Under the pieces are notes generated by a model. It ran no database searches. It was given only the letters and a program-made list of their open reading frames with translations, and was not told where the DNA came from. A stretch of 64,000 bases of DNA from Cytophagaceae bacterium. GTDB taxonomy: Bacteria; Bacteroidota; Bacteroidia; Cytophagales; UBA9547. Positions 7,718-15,677 of this stretch are shown here, one piece after another (the first letter of the stretch is position 1; each line of letters opens with the position of its first letter). Both the position numbers and the translations under genes were made by a program. Location: assembly GCA_027488865.1 (NCBI GenBank), contig JAIYAU010000010.1, positions 17,346 through 81,345 on the forward strand, in the 5' to 3' direction.

Positions 7718-9484
7718 TTATTGTCCAAGTACGATTTGTACTCTTCTATTTTGTGCTTTACCTTCAACTGTGTTATTATCACCTACAGGTTTGGTAGCAC
7801 CAAAACCTTTAGATTCTATTCTATTTGCAGGTAGTCCTTTGCTAATGAGGTAGTTTTTAACCGAAATAGCTCTCTCTTCTGAAAGTTTTTGGTTTTTGTC
7901 ACTTAGACCTACATTATCTGTATGACCATATACACCCACCTTTAAGCCTTCAGCAACTACAGCACTTTTTAATATTTCATCAAGCAAAGAATACGATTGT
8001 GACTTAATCACAGAGCTACCAGTTTCAAATTGAATTTGATAGGACTTAGATGAAACATTGCTTGTAATATTTTCTTTGTATTCAATTTTAATTGATTCAC
8101 CCGCTAATAATTCAGGATGATTAGCCACCACCGACTGTAAGAATGACTTATCAACTACTTTAGAATATTCTGGGTAGCTCGCCATATATTCTGGATACAT
8201 TTTTTTAAGAATATCCCCAAAAGTAGTATACACAATTTTGTATCTGTCTATTCCATCTTTACCAAGACCAAATGTATTTGCAGCATCTTGTAGGTTAAAA
8301 GCCATTGAACCACCAAGTTCTACTTCTTGGCCGGTAAGATCTTTTTCTTTTACACCATTGTAATATTTAAGCCAATAATCACCATTTTGTTCATTGTACA
8401 CTTTGGCAGACTGGTCTGCAGCAAACTTTTTAGCTTCATTAAATGATCTTACCTGATCTCCAGATTGTGCTAATGCCATAATTAAGTTTTCAAAATCCGT
8501 GCGGTGATCGTATGCAAACTTTTTAATGGTAATCGTAATATTAGGCATTTGAGAAGCATACTGTTTGGTGGAGGCTATTGTTACTAATCCTCCTTTTTGA
8601 GTTGCTACATTCACATCACCTGGAGTCCAAGTTGCCACTGCATCTACACCTACTGTAGTATCCTTGCTTATTTTTTTACCGTCTATAACCAAAGTACGTT
8701 TCTCCTTGTAGCTGGTCACATACTTATTAGGTGCATCCAAAAAGTCGTTAGCAGCTATCAAATTTATTGCCTTTGGATCAAAAGTCTTTTCATCAGGATT
8801 AACTTTTAAGCCATTATCACCAGCCCATTTAAGCAAAATGTTCATATCTCCGTCACGCATTACACATGCTACGGTTTTTCCTAAAGCATTTTTAGGATCT
8901 ACCTTCCAATCTGCAGGACCCATTACTTGGTCTTCTCCATAAGATTTACCCATGGCATAAAATGCAATTGGCTGATAATCTGGGCCAAGCGGCTCAAGTT
9001 CTTTGGCCAAGGCCGAAAAGAAAAAAGGCATTCCGTCTCCCATGAAAGAAGCAAAAACGCCTGGTGTGTTTACATCACTTTTATAACTTTGGGCAAATTT
9101 TACAATGTCGGCAAGTGTTTTATTACAATCATCTTGTCTAGTAATTTCTACTTGAAGTTTTGCTTGGTCTAATAACGACCCCTTCGTTGTTAAAGCTCCA
9201 CCGTTTGCATACAAAAGCGGAAACTGAGCATTCCAAGCCATAATTTTCCACTGAATTTTTGTACCTCCATTTACTGATGGCTCGCTTGAAGGCAATGGTA
9301 AAAATGTAGCATTTCCTTTAAGAGATGCTTCCGGGGCGTCTGGCAACATAACTTTGCCGATTTCATGTGATGCTTTTGCGTCTTGAGGGCGTTTATCCCA
9401 CCAAAATACCTTGGCTGCGAATATGGCGCCTAGTACCAAAAGAATAAGAACTATTTTACCAGATGTTTTTATTTTAACTGACAT
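7718..9484 (-). CDS. Membrane-anchored ABC substrate-binding protein fused to OmpA domain
   Basis: A 588-residue chimera. Residues 1-30 are a membrane anchor without a lipobox. Residues about 55-450 look like a periplasmic binding protein of the NMT1/nitrate-sulfonate type. Residues about 480-588 are an OmpA-like peptidoglycan-binding domain, with GHTDNVG, LSEERA, KNYLISKGLPANRI, GFGATKP and the terminal NRRVQI. The binding domain would thus be fixed between inner membrane and peptidoglycan instead of diffusing. The next genes encode the matching permease and ATPase, and the two upstream genes encode coiled-coil proteins. Ligand and physiological role are unknown; a tethered sensor or importer of the cell-envelope zone is an inference. 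Confidence 0.75.
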   Translation of the reverse strand: MSVKIKTSGKIVLILLVLGAIFAAKVFWWDKRPQDAKASHEIGKVMLPDAPEASLKGNATFLPLPSSEPSVNGGTKIQWKIMAWNAQFPLLYANGGALTTKGSLLDQAKLQVEITRQDDCNKTLADIVKFAQSYKSDVNTPGVFASFMGDGMPFFFSALAKELEPLGPDYQPIAFYAMGKSYGEDQVMGPADWKVDPKNALGKTVACVMRDGDMNILLKWAGDNGLKVNPDEKTFDPKAINLIAANDFLDAPNKYVTSYKEKRTLVIDGKKISKDTTVGVDAVATWTPGDVNVATQKGGLVTIASTKQYASQMPNITITIKKFAYDHRTDFENLIMALAQSGDQVRSFNEAKKFAADQSAKVYNEQNGDYWLKYYNGVKEKDLTGQEVELGGSMAFNLQDAANTFGLGKDGIDRYKIVYTTFGDILKKMYPEYMASYPEYSKVVDKSFLQSVVANHPELLAGESIKIEYKENITSNVSSKSYQIQFETGSSVIKSQSYSLLDEILKSAVVAEGLKVGVYGHTDNVGLSDKNQKLSEERAISVKNYLISKGLPANRIESKGFGATKPVGDNNTVEGKAQNRRVQIVLGQ

Positions 9485-9513
9485 AATTTAGAGGTTATTA
9501 TTATTGAAAATTT

Positions 9514-10512
9514 TTATTGTAACAAATCGTTATAAGATGAAGTATCTACTTTTCCAATTTCCCTTATCACATTAGGGGTAGTTTGTGAAAGTTTTACTTG
9601 ACTTGAAAGTTTTAATTCTTGATCAGGATTAAAGCTTTCTAGCATTTTTAATCCTTGTTGTTCTGCAGTGGCATTATCCAAATCTATAGATCGCATAAAA
9701 TCAGTTGAATAGCTTATGGCCTTTTTCATATTAGCCAATTTGCCAGCTATATCTTCTTTTAAATATTCCATTGATTGTTCTACTAAAAGTTTTTTCTCAG
9801 GATCTCCTTTAAAGATTTTTAGAGCTGAACTTAATGCCTTGTTTCCCGAAGTAACTGACTTATACAAATCCTTCTTAAGTTCTAGTTCATTTTTAGAATC
9901 TTCAATCAAATAGGCACTGTTTTTATGGATTTTAGTCAAATAATCACCTATTCTAGCTAAATTATCTCGAATAGGAGTTAATTGTTTTACGTATTCCTGT
10001 AATCTGGCAATCTGTCTTGTTGCATTACCAAGTTCTGGAAGCATGTTATTTTCTTGTGCCGCTTTCGCTTTGGCCATCAATTTATATGCTTCCTTTTCCT
10101 TTTCTTCAATCTTCATATTTATCTTTTCCTTCTGCGCGTCTACATCTACGGATTGTTGATATAACTTTTCACGCTGTTTTTCCATATCATTAATATAGTC
10201 TTCAGCTATGATAAAAGGATCTAGTTCTATCACAATTCCTATTAAACGTTTCATTAACATTTCATAAAAGTAAAAAAATGCTAAACGAAGCTTTCTGTGG
10301 GTTATGCAATATAAAAACACACCTAATGAAACAAGTGCAACGGCAAAGTTAAATGTGTTCCATACAATAGAGGTAAGAATTGGCAATACATAATAACCTA
10401 CCAAAAACAATAAGCCAATACCGATTATAATTCCTGGCTTGCCGCCTGGGCGATCCCAGTATGATTTTAGTTTATCGTTGCCGTCAGAAGGGAAAATTTG
10501 TGTAGTTTCCAT
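9514..10512 (-). CDS. Inner-membrane protein with long coiled coil (unknown family)
   Basis: A 332-residue protein: a short soluble N-terminus, two membrane helices (about residues 28-50 and 52-70), then a basic stretch HRKLRLAFFYFYEMLMKRL and a long charged helical region (about 95-290) with heptad-like patterns, such as MEKQREKLYQQ and INMKIEEKEKEAYKLMAKAKAAQ. The layout recalls membrane-attached scaffolds such as PspA/IM30-type proteins, but I see no diagnostic motif. It lies 9 bp after the other coiled-coil gene and 29 bp before the OmpA-fused binding protein, which suggests a joint complex. Function unknown. Confidence 0.6.
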   Translation of the reverse strand: METTQIFPSDGNDKLKSYWDRPGGKPGIIIGIGLLFLVGYYVLPILTSIVWNTFNFAVALVSLGVFLYCITHRKLRLAFFYFYEMLMKRLIGIVIELDPFIIAEDYINDMEKQREKLYQQSVDVDAQKEKINMKIEEKEKEAYKLMAKAKAAQENNMLPELGNATRQIARLQEYVKQLTPIRDNLARIGDYLTKIHKNSAYLIEDSKNELELKKDLYKSVTSGNKALSSALKIFKGDPEKKLLVEQSMEYLKEDIAGKLANMKKAISYSTDFMRSIDLDNATAEQQGLKMLESFNPDQELKLSSQVKLSQTTPNVIREIGKVDTSSYNDLLQ

Positions 10513-10521
10513 AGGGTAAAA

Positions 10522-11190
10522 TTATAAATTCGTTTGGATTTTAGTAATATCAATATTTATTTTATTCAACATGGCATTGCAGGCAATGTTATAACCATTT
10601 TTGTTTGACTCAAGCTTTTGTTCAGCTTCGGCTATTTCACCTTTTAATGTAGTTATTTTGGCCTGCGCGTCAGAAATCTCTTGAGTAAGCTTTTTTATCA
10701 ACTCTGAGTTTTCTATCATCTTTTTTTCAAGCGCAACTGCAGAAGATTTTTTTGTTTCTAAATCAGTAGCACTTTTTAAATCTATGGCTTTCTCAAATTT
10801 AAGTTTGTCGTTGTTTACGATCTCTTTATAAAAATTGGCAGAGTCGACCAGCTTTTGTTTTGTAAGACCTTGTATGGTTAACGAGGCAAATACCGCCGAA
10901 AATCTTGTTTTTTCATCAGGTATATGTGCTTCTAGGGTTTCCAACATTTTACAAAACTCATAATAATCAGGGCCTTGCATGTTAGATTGATCAAATAGTT
11001 TATCAAAATGAACTTCGAATTTTTCCAAATCCGCTTGATTAAGACTTGCTATTGATTCTGGTTTAAAGGTATTAACCACACTATTTTGTTGAATAATGGG
11101 CTTGTCTAAAGGAATTTCCTTTTGTGTAACTTCATTTGATTCCTCAATTTCTACGAAAACTCCAAGTGCCTTTTTTAAAAAGCTTGCCAT
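10522..11190 (-). CDS. Cytoplasmic coiled-coil protein (unknown family)
   Basis: A protein of about 222 residues starting MASFLKKALGVFVEIEESNEV. A longer frame reaches 11250 but its extra N-terminus is hydrophobic and atypical, so the Met at 11190 is preferred. Residues about 60-115 are an acidic helical region (KFEVHFDKLFDQSNMQGPDYYEF), and about 150-215 a coiled coil (KKLTQEISDAQAKITTLKGEI). No membrane segment or signal peptide is visible. It is first in the minus-strand train and overlaps in role with the next coiled-coil membrane protein, so an oligomeric scaffold or adaptor is a reasonable guess. I do not recognise a named family. Confidence 0.6.
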   Translation of the reverse strand: MASFLKKALGVFVEIEESNEVTQKEIPLDKPIIQQNSVVNTFKPESIASLNQADLEKFEVHFDKLFDQSNMQGPDYYEFCKMLETLEAHIPDEKTRFSAVFASLTIQGLTKQKLVDSANFYKEIVNNDKLKFEKAIDLKSATDLETKKSSAVALEKKMIENSELIKKLTQEISDAQAKITTLKGEIAEAEQKLESNKNGYNIACNAMLNKINIDITKIQTNL

Positions 11191-11338
11191 GTTATTAAAA
11201 ATAAGATATGTTATAGGATATAAAAATATACATATATTCTCAAAGTACAAATAAAATATTTATGATCGATTATTTGAACTATGTCTTTCTCTGTTTAAAT
11301 ATCACTTCCCTAAGCAGCCAAAGACAAACTCATTGAAG

Positions 11339-11770
11339 CTATTTTTTGAGTAAATCTCTAATTTCCATCAATAATTTCTCCTGAGCCGAAGGTTCTGCTG
11401 GCGCTTCTGGAGCTTCTTCTTTCTTTTTCAGCGCATTTAATGCTTTTACCACTAGAAACATAGCAAACGCCACTATTAAAAAGTTGATAGTAGCATTTAT
11501 AAATTCACCCCATGTGATGGCTACTTCAGCTACACTTTTTGTGACAATATTACCCGCGGCATCTTTTATTTCAGCTATTCCACTTCTCAACACCAATTTG
11601 GCATCTTTAAAGCCTGAGTCACTCATAATCAAGCCTATAGGAGGGGTAAAAATACCACCTACAAAACTGTTTGATACATTGGTAAACGCTGCACCCATTA
11701 CAAAAGCAACAGAAGTATCTACCAAATTGCCTTTCATGGCAAAGGTCTTAAATTCGTTTAAAAAGCCCAT
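11339..11770 (-). CDS. mscL: Large-conductance mechanosensitive channel MscL
   Basis: A 143-residue protein with the MscL layout: MGFLNEFKTFAMKGNLVDTSVAFVMGAAF (N-terminal amphipathic helix and TM1 gate with the small-residue GAAF packing), a periplasmic loop, TM2 (ATINFLIVAFAMFLVVKALNAL), and a charged cytoplasmic bundle ending AQEKLLMEIRDLLKK. Homopentameric channels of this family open at near-lytic tension to release osmolytes during hypo-osmotic shock. It is transcribed alone on the minus strand, 149 bp after the start of the coiled-coil operon and divergent from the gene at 11883. Confidence 0.95.
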   Translation of the reverse strand: MGFLNEFKTFAMKGNLVDTSVAFVMGAAFTNVSNSFVGGIFTPPIGLIMSDSGFKDAKLVLRSGIAEIKDAAGNIVTKSVAEVAITWGEFINATINFLIVAFAMFLVVKALNALKKKEEAPEAPAEPSAQEKLLMEIRDLLKK

Positions 11771-11850
11771 TCTTAAAAAGTGTTTAATTATTAATATTTA
11801 AATCTACATAAATAATTTAAAAAAATCTTATGTAGCTATAATTATTACCC

Positions 11851-11858
11851 TAAATTTG
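11851..11858 (+). promoter_or_regulatory. Bacteroidota -7 box (TAAATTTG)
   Basis: TAAATTTG matches TAnnTTTG and lies 24 bases before the ATG at 11883. No TTG is seen at 19-21 bases upstream, so this is a -7-only candidate. Confidence 0.35.
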
Positions 11859-11882
11859 TAAAACATCAAAAGTACAACATCC

Positions 11883-12368
11883 ATGAGCTGGGAAACCTTA
11901 AAGATTATTTTTTATGTAGTTATAGGTATTGTTTATTTTTTGTTTCAATTACAGAAAAACAAGAAAAACCAAACTAAACCTACACCATCTGAAGCTAGTT
12001 CTCCAAAGTCATTAGAAGAAATGCTTAAGGAATTTGGGATGCAAATGGAAGAAAAGCAAAAAGAAGAACCTGTTATACAACCTGTGGTTACTCAAAAAAA
12101 GGTTAACAATAGAAGTGAAGAGGGAAACATTGTTGTAGAAAACACACAAAAAAGTATTAGACAAATTCAAATAGATAAAGCAGAGGTTAAAAAAACGGCA
12201 GCTATCGATTATGAACAACAAGGTGTATCTTACACTTATGAGGAAAGAAAGCCTTTTAAAGAATATTCAAATGTTGCAAAACCAAATTATTACGCCCAAC
12301 TTATTGCAAATCCAAAAACCATAAAAGATGCAATTGTGATTGCAGAAATTATGAATAGAAAATTCTAG
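11883..12368 (+). CDS. Small membrane-anchored protein with conserved C-terminal motif
   Basis: A 161-residue protein: one N-terminal membrane helix (about residues 6-23, KIIFYVVIGIVYFLFQLQK), a long charged low-complexity linker rich in K, E and Q, and a compact C-terminus (NYYAQLIANPKTIKDAIVIAEIMNRKF). Many Bacteroidota encode small proteins with this plan and an IL/IM-NR-P/K-[FY] ending, but no function is known to me. It has its own -7 box and its neighbours face it from both sides. Confidence 0.6.
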   Translation: MSWETLKIIFYVVIGIVYFLFQLQKNKKNQTKPTPSEASSPKSLEEMLKEFGMQMEEKQKEEPVIQPVVTQKKVNNRSEEGNIVVENTQKSIRQIQIDKAEVKKTAAIDYEQQGVSYTYEERKPFKEYSNVAKPNYYAQLIANPKTIKDAIVIAEIMNRKF

Positions 12369-12418
12369 AGCAGAAGTTGCTTAAAAATGGGTTTGTTGTC
12401 AAATTCACAGAAAAATTG

Positions 12419-13108
12419 CTAAATCCTTAAGGAACTCATTCCTCCGTCAACGTGCAAGATTTGTCCTGTAATCCAAGATGAATCTGGTGAAAGTAAAAAA
12501 TAAGCCATTTTTGCAATATCAAGAGCGCTTCCTATTTTCTGCAAAGGATGCCTTTGACCAGAAGCAACTTTTTTATCCTCAGTTGAGAGTATTTTGGAGG
12601 CAAGAGGTGTATCAGTTATAGATGGTGCAATGGCATTCACCCTAATTTTGGGTGCAAGTTCTGCCGCTAATGCTTTGGTAATTCCCTCAATAGCACCTTT
12701 ACTAGCCGATACCAAAGAGTGATAAGGCAAACCCGTACCTACAGCCACTGTGCTAAAAAAAACAACCGATCCTTGCTCAGATTTTTTAAGTGCTGGAAGT
12801 ATCCATTGTAGTATTTTTACAGCAGAAGTCACATTCAGTTTATAGTCTTCAATAAAATCGTTTTCTGTAAATCTACTAAATGGTTTTAATGCAATACTTC
12901 CAGGGCAATAAACGAATGCATCGATCACTTCTGGTAGAAATGTAAGGTCTTCAGCATTTAAAAGAGTGACATCTTTGTTAAGTTGGCTTACATTTAAGTC
13001 AACGAGAGGTGTTCTTGAAATGGAATATATTTGGTCTCCCTTTTCAACTGCAAGTGTGGCGATACTATTGCCAATACCATAAGATGCCCCTACTATTAAA
13101 ATATTCAT
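12419..13108 (-). CDS. SDR-family protein without the usual active-site tyrosine
   Basis: A 229-residue Rossmann protein starting MNILIVGASYGIGNSIA, with a degenerate TGxxxGxG loop. It has the SDR C-terminal elements (IRVNAIAPSITDTPLA, and a GQILHVDGGMS end). The catalytic Ser is present (VVFFSTVAVG), but where SDR enzymes have YxxxK this sequence reads VSASK: the Lys is kept and the Tyr position is Val. A Tyr three residues upstream of that Val (LPYHSLVSASK) is not in register. Close relatives with AAAKG at this site are common in Bacteroidota. It may use another residue or act non-catalytically. Alone on its strand. Confidence 0.75.
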   Translation of the reverse strand: MNILIVGASYGIGNSIATLAVEKGDQIYSISRTPLVDLNVSQLNKDVTLLNAEDLTFLPEVIDAFVYCPGSIALKPFSRFTENDFIEDYKLNVTSAVKILQWILPALKKSEQGSVVFFSTVAVGTGLPYHSLVSASKGAIEGITKALAAELAPKIRVNAIAPSITDTPLASKILSTEDKKVASGQRHPLQKIGSALDIAKMAYFLLSPDSSWITGQILHVDGGMSSLRI

Positions 13109-13201
13109 TGTTTTGTAGCTTTTTTATTTCAAACATCGTAATATGCTGTTATGTTTAAATATCTTATTTAATTGTAAAAGCTATTCAGTAAACTTTCTTT
13201 C

Positions 13202-13750
13202 ATGAACACATTTTATAAATTGTTTATAGCGCTATTGTTTTCTTTTTTAAGTTCATTTGCCGCACAACCCGAATTCAAACAAGGTTATATTATTACTAAT
13301 AAAAATGATACAGTTAGGGGTTTGATAAGCAATAGCCATCAAGATGCATATTTATTTGTTGACTTTAAGTTAAATACACAAGCCAAAGACACAGTTTATT
13401 CTCCAAAATTTATTTTAGGATATGCTGTTGAAAATGAAGTATTTAGAACCGTTCATATTCCTTTTAATGCAGATACCTTATATTCTTTTGCTAAAGTACT
13501 TGAGGAAGGTAATATAACTTTGTATAAAACAAAATTGAAATTAGACGCTTTACTTAAGGCTAAAGAGGCATATCTATATGTAAAAAGTGGAGAAATCGGC
13601 TTTAAACCTGCAGGGAAAGTCAATAGCTTATTACCTGCTATTGAGGATAACGTAGAACTTACCGAACTAGTAAAAAACCATTATTACAAGGACAATGAAA
13701 TGAGCAAAATATTGGTGTGTAAAAAATACAATGAAAGTTACAAAAAATAA
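13202..13750 (+). CDS. Secreted protein of unknown function
   Basis: A 182-residue protein with a signal peptide (MNTFYKLFIALLFSFLSSFAAQ) and a short beta-rich domain starting FKQGYIITNKNDTVRGLI, a phrase seen in a Bacteroidota family of secreted or outer-membrane proteins of unknown role. It has no lipobox and no T9SS tail, so it is probably periplasmic or outer-membrane associated. It stands alone between two SDR genes on the opposite strand. Confidence 0.55.
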   Translation: MNTFYKLFIALLFSFLSSFAAQPEFKQGYIITNKNDTVRGLISNSHQDAYLFVDFKLNTQAKDTVYSPKFILGYAVENEVFRTVHIPFNADTLYSFAKVLEEGNITLYKTKLKLDALLKAKEAYLYVKSGEIGFKPAGKVNSLLPAIEDNVELTELVKNHYYKDNEMSKILVCKKYNESYKK

Positions 13751-13810
13751 GTTTTAGCTGGTAAAGCCAAAACTTATTTAAGCTACTAAATCTAGGTACC
13801 AGCTTGGTTT

Positions 13811-14626
13811 TTACAGTTTGTAGGCTGTTTTGATCATTTTAAAAAAAATAGAATCGGACAGAATTTTCCTTAAATTTAAAAGCATTGGCCCTGGTTTTCC
13901 TACGGCATAACGCATTCTTTTACTTCCGTCAGTTGCAGCTTTATAAATGGTTTTGGCCACTACCTCAGGTCCTTCTGCTTCTTTCATGGCTGCTTGCGCA
14001 GCTTTTTCAAATTTGGTTATAAAATTATCATACGCAGTCGTATAATCTGGTTTTATAAACTGGCGACTACTCCCATAAAATTCTGTTTTTATTGGCCCCG
14101 GTTCTACAATTTTCAATTTTATATTGAACTGTGCCAATTCATACTGCAAAGACTCTGTGAAACCTTCTACAGCAAATTTAGTGGCGTGGTAAATGCTGTA
14201 TAGAGGAAAGGTGATTTTGCCACCCATGCTCGAGATTTGAATAATCGTTCCTCCACCTTGCTCACGCATCAATTTGATGGCCTCTCTAGTTACTCGCATT
14301 AATCCAAAAACGTTTGTGTCAAACTGTTTTTGAACAACCTCGTCACTCATAGCTTCAAAGGCTCCATCTACACCAAATCCTGCATTGTTGAGTACCACAT
14401 TTATCGTTCCAAAATCTTTTTTAATTGCCTCCAAAGCATTCTGAATACTTTCTGGCTGAGTTACATCCAAGGCGTATAATTTTACGTTTTGAATTGTGTT
14501 AAATGCTGTTTCCTTTTCTGGAGTACGTTGTGTTGCGGCTACATTCCAGCCATTTTTTGCAAACTCTAATACACTTGCTTTTCCAATTCCACTTGATGTT
14601 CCTGTGATTAATATTGTTTTTTTCAT
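13811..14626 (-). CDS. SDR oxidoreductase (classical)
   Basis: A 271-residue classical SDR: TGTSSGIG cofactor loop near the N-terminus, NNAGFG, a catalytic Ser in IIQISSMGGKITFPL, and the intact YHATK (Tyr-x-x-x-Lys). It acts in the cytoplasm as an NAD(P)-dependent alcohol/carbonyl oxidoreductase; substrate unknown. The start is set at 14626 (MKKTILITG). A longer frame reaches 14650, but its first codons fall inside the -7 promoter box at 14648-14655, so it cannot be translated from that transcript. It diverges from the MerR gene across a short shared regulatory region. Confidence 0.85.
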   Translation of the reverse strand: MKKTILITGTSSGIGKASVLEFAKNGWNVAATQRTPEKETAFNTIQNVKLYALDVTQPESIQNALEAIKKDFGTINVVLNNAGFGVDGAFEAMSDEVVQKQFDTNVFGLMRVTREAIKLMREQGGGTIIQISSMGGKITFPLYSIYHATKFAVEGFTESLQYELAQFNIKLKIVEPGPIKTEFYGSSRQFIKPDYTTAYDNFITKFEKAAQAAMKEAEGPEVVAKTIYKAATDGSKRMRYAVGKPGPMLLNLRKILSDSIFFKMIKTAYKL

Positions 14627-14647
14627 ATTTAAGTTTTCAATTGAAAA

Positions 14648-14678
14648 CAAAAATACTATGCTGCCATCAAACCCACAA
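14648..14678 (-). promoter_or_regulatory. Promoter of the SDR gene
   Basis: On the minus strand, TTG (plus 676-678, CAA) and TATTTTTG (plus 648-655, CAAAAATA) are 20 bases apart. Transcription would start about 5 bases past the -7 box and give a short leader to the ATG at 14626. This also excludes the longer start of the SDR gene. Confidence 0.55.
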
Positions 14679-14684
14679 CATTAG

Positions 14685-14699
14685 AGTATAGTCTATACT
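14685..14699. promoter_or_regulatory. Operator dyad between SDR and MerR genes
   Basis: AGTATAG-T-CTATACT is a perfect 7-bp inverted repeat with a single spacer base. It covers the TTG -33 element of the merR promoter and sits a few bases upstream of the SDR -33 element. The neighbouring MerR-type regulator is its obvious ligand. Position over -33 fits autorepression of the regulator gene, while the edge next to the SDR promoter fits activation or repression of the enzyme gene. Confidence 0.65.
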
Positions 14700-14728
14700 T
14701 GCTATTTATTTTTAACTGTTTATATTTG
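14699..14728 (+). promoter_or_regulatory. Promoter of the MerR-type gene
   Basis: TTG at 14699-14701 and TATATTTG at 14721-14728 are 19 bases apart, an exact match to the Bacteroidota consensus. The ATG begins only 5 bases after the -7 box, so the mRNA is leaderless or nearly so. Confidence 0.65.
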
Positions 14729-14732
14729 TATT

Positions 14733-15095
14733 ATGTTAATAAATGAATTATCCAAACGGACAGGTATCACAATCCATACCATTCGATTTTATGAAAAATC
14801 AGGATTGATAAAAGGTAGGCGTGATGGAAACGTAACTTCCAATAATTATTTTCATTATGATGAGGAGATTGTGGAAAAATTGGAACTCATACGCGATGCC
14901 AAATCAGTAGGTTTTACAATTAGCGAAATTTCGCAATTGATCGATGCTTGGTACAATAACAAAATGACTGTGGTTGATAAATTGGCAGTTTTGGATGAAA
15001 AAATGGCAAGTATCAATTTAAGGATTCAGCAATTAAAAGAAATGAAAAAGTTAATAAACCAATTTAGAGAAACAGTGGAAAAAGAAGGTTGTTAA
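14733..15095 (+). CDS. MerR-family transcriptional regulator
   Basis: A 120-residue protein with a winged helix-turn-helix of the MerR type at its N-terminus (MLINELSKRTGITIHTIRFYEKSGLIKGRR; the IRFYE..GL motif is characteristic) and a dimerisation helix (about residues 80-115, ending EKMASINLRIQQLKEMKKLINQFRETVEK). The C-terminal effector domain is minimal, ending in a lone Cys (EKEGC), so the inducer is not evident. It is divergent from the SDR gene across a 7-bp dyad, which it probably binds to control both genes. Confidence 0.85.
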   Translation: MLINELSKRTGITIHTIRFYEKSGLIKGRRDGNVTSNNYFHYDEEIVEKLELIRDAKSVGFTISEISQLIDAWYNNKMTVVDKLAVLDEKMASINLRIQQLKEMKKLINQFRETVEKEGC

Positions 15096-15677
15096 TAGGC
15101 GAATTTTTGGTTTAAAGTTATATTGCTATTAATCTGCTTTGTTTACATTTAAACGTACCTTTTTTGTGGCTAATCAACCTTTAAATAATACCACTATCCA
15201 TTCATACAGCCCGTCAAAAATGAACTAACTTGGTTATAAATTCAAATAACGGCAAACATTTGAAATTATAAATGGCAATCAACATTATGCGCTTATGTTA
15301 CATTTTAATTAAAATGGCTATAGGTTATATAACATTTTGTAGATTGAAAATTATAAGGATAAATAGTTAAAAACTAGTAGGTTATAATTTTTTGACATAG
15401 GATGTTATATGTTATTACAAAAATATTTATACTTTTTATAAACAAAATGGGCCGCATTTAGTAAAATAGTCATATTAATTATTGTAATATTTAAAATATA
15501 ATTATCTTTGTATAAAATATAACTTAGGTGTGATTTTCAATTAATCAACAAACAACTAATTGCTGGGGATGCGTGTGTGGGATTACAATCGGCTAAGGAT
15601 TAAAACCACTTGCTTAATTTCTATCAAGGTTATTAACAAAATTATTTATTGGGAATAGTTTATATGTAATTCTAACT
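15096..15677. other. AT-rich intergenic region with the GH9 promoter and a long leader
   Basis: No gene is visible in these 582 bases. A promoter candidate lies at 15482-15510 and leaves a leader of about 165 bases before the GH9 start, unusually long. I found no convincing riboswitch core in the leader. Confidence 0.5.
15482..15510 (+). promoter_or_regulatory. Promoter of the GH9 gene
   Basis: TTG at 15482-15484 and TATCTTTG at 15503-15510, spacing 18, one shorter than the usual 19-21. The -7 box is an exact TAnnTTTG match. The leader downstream of it is about 165 bases long. Confidence 0.5.

Noticed and set aside
15514..15677. Riboswitch in the GH9 leader
   Set aside because: The GGGGATGCGTGTG stretch recalls cyclic-di-GMP aptamers, but no matching conserved core or pairing partner could be found.
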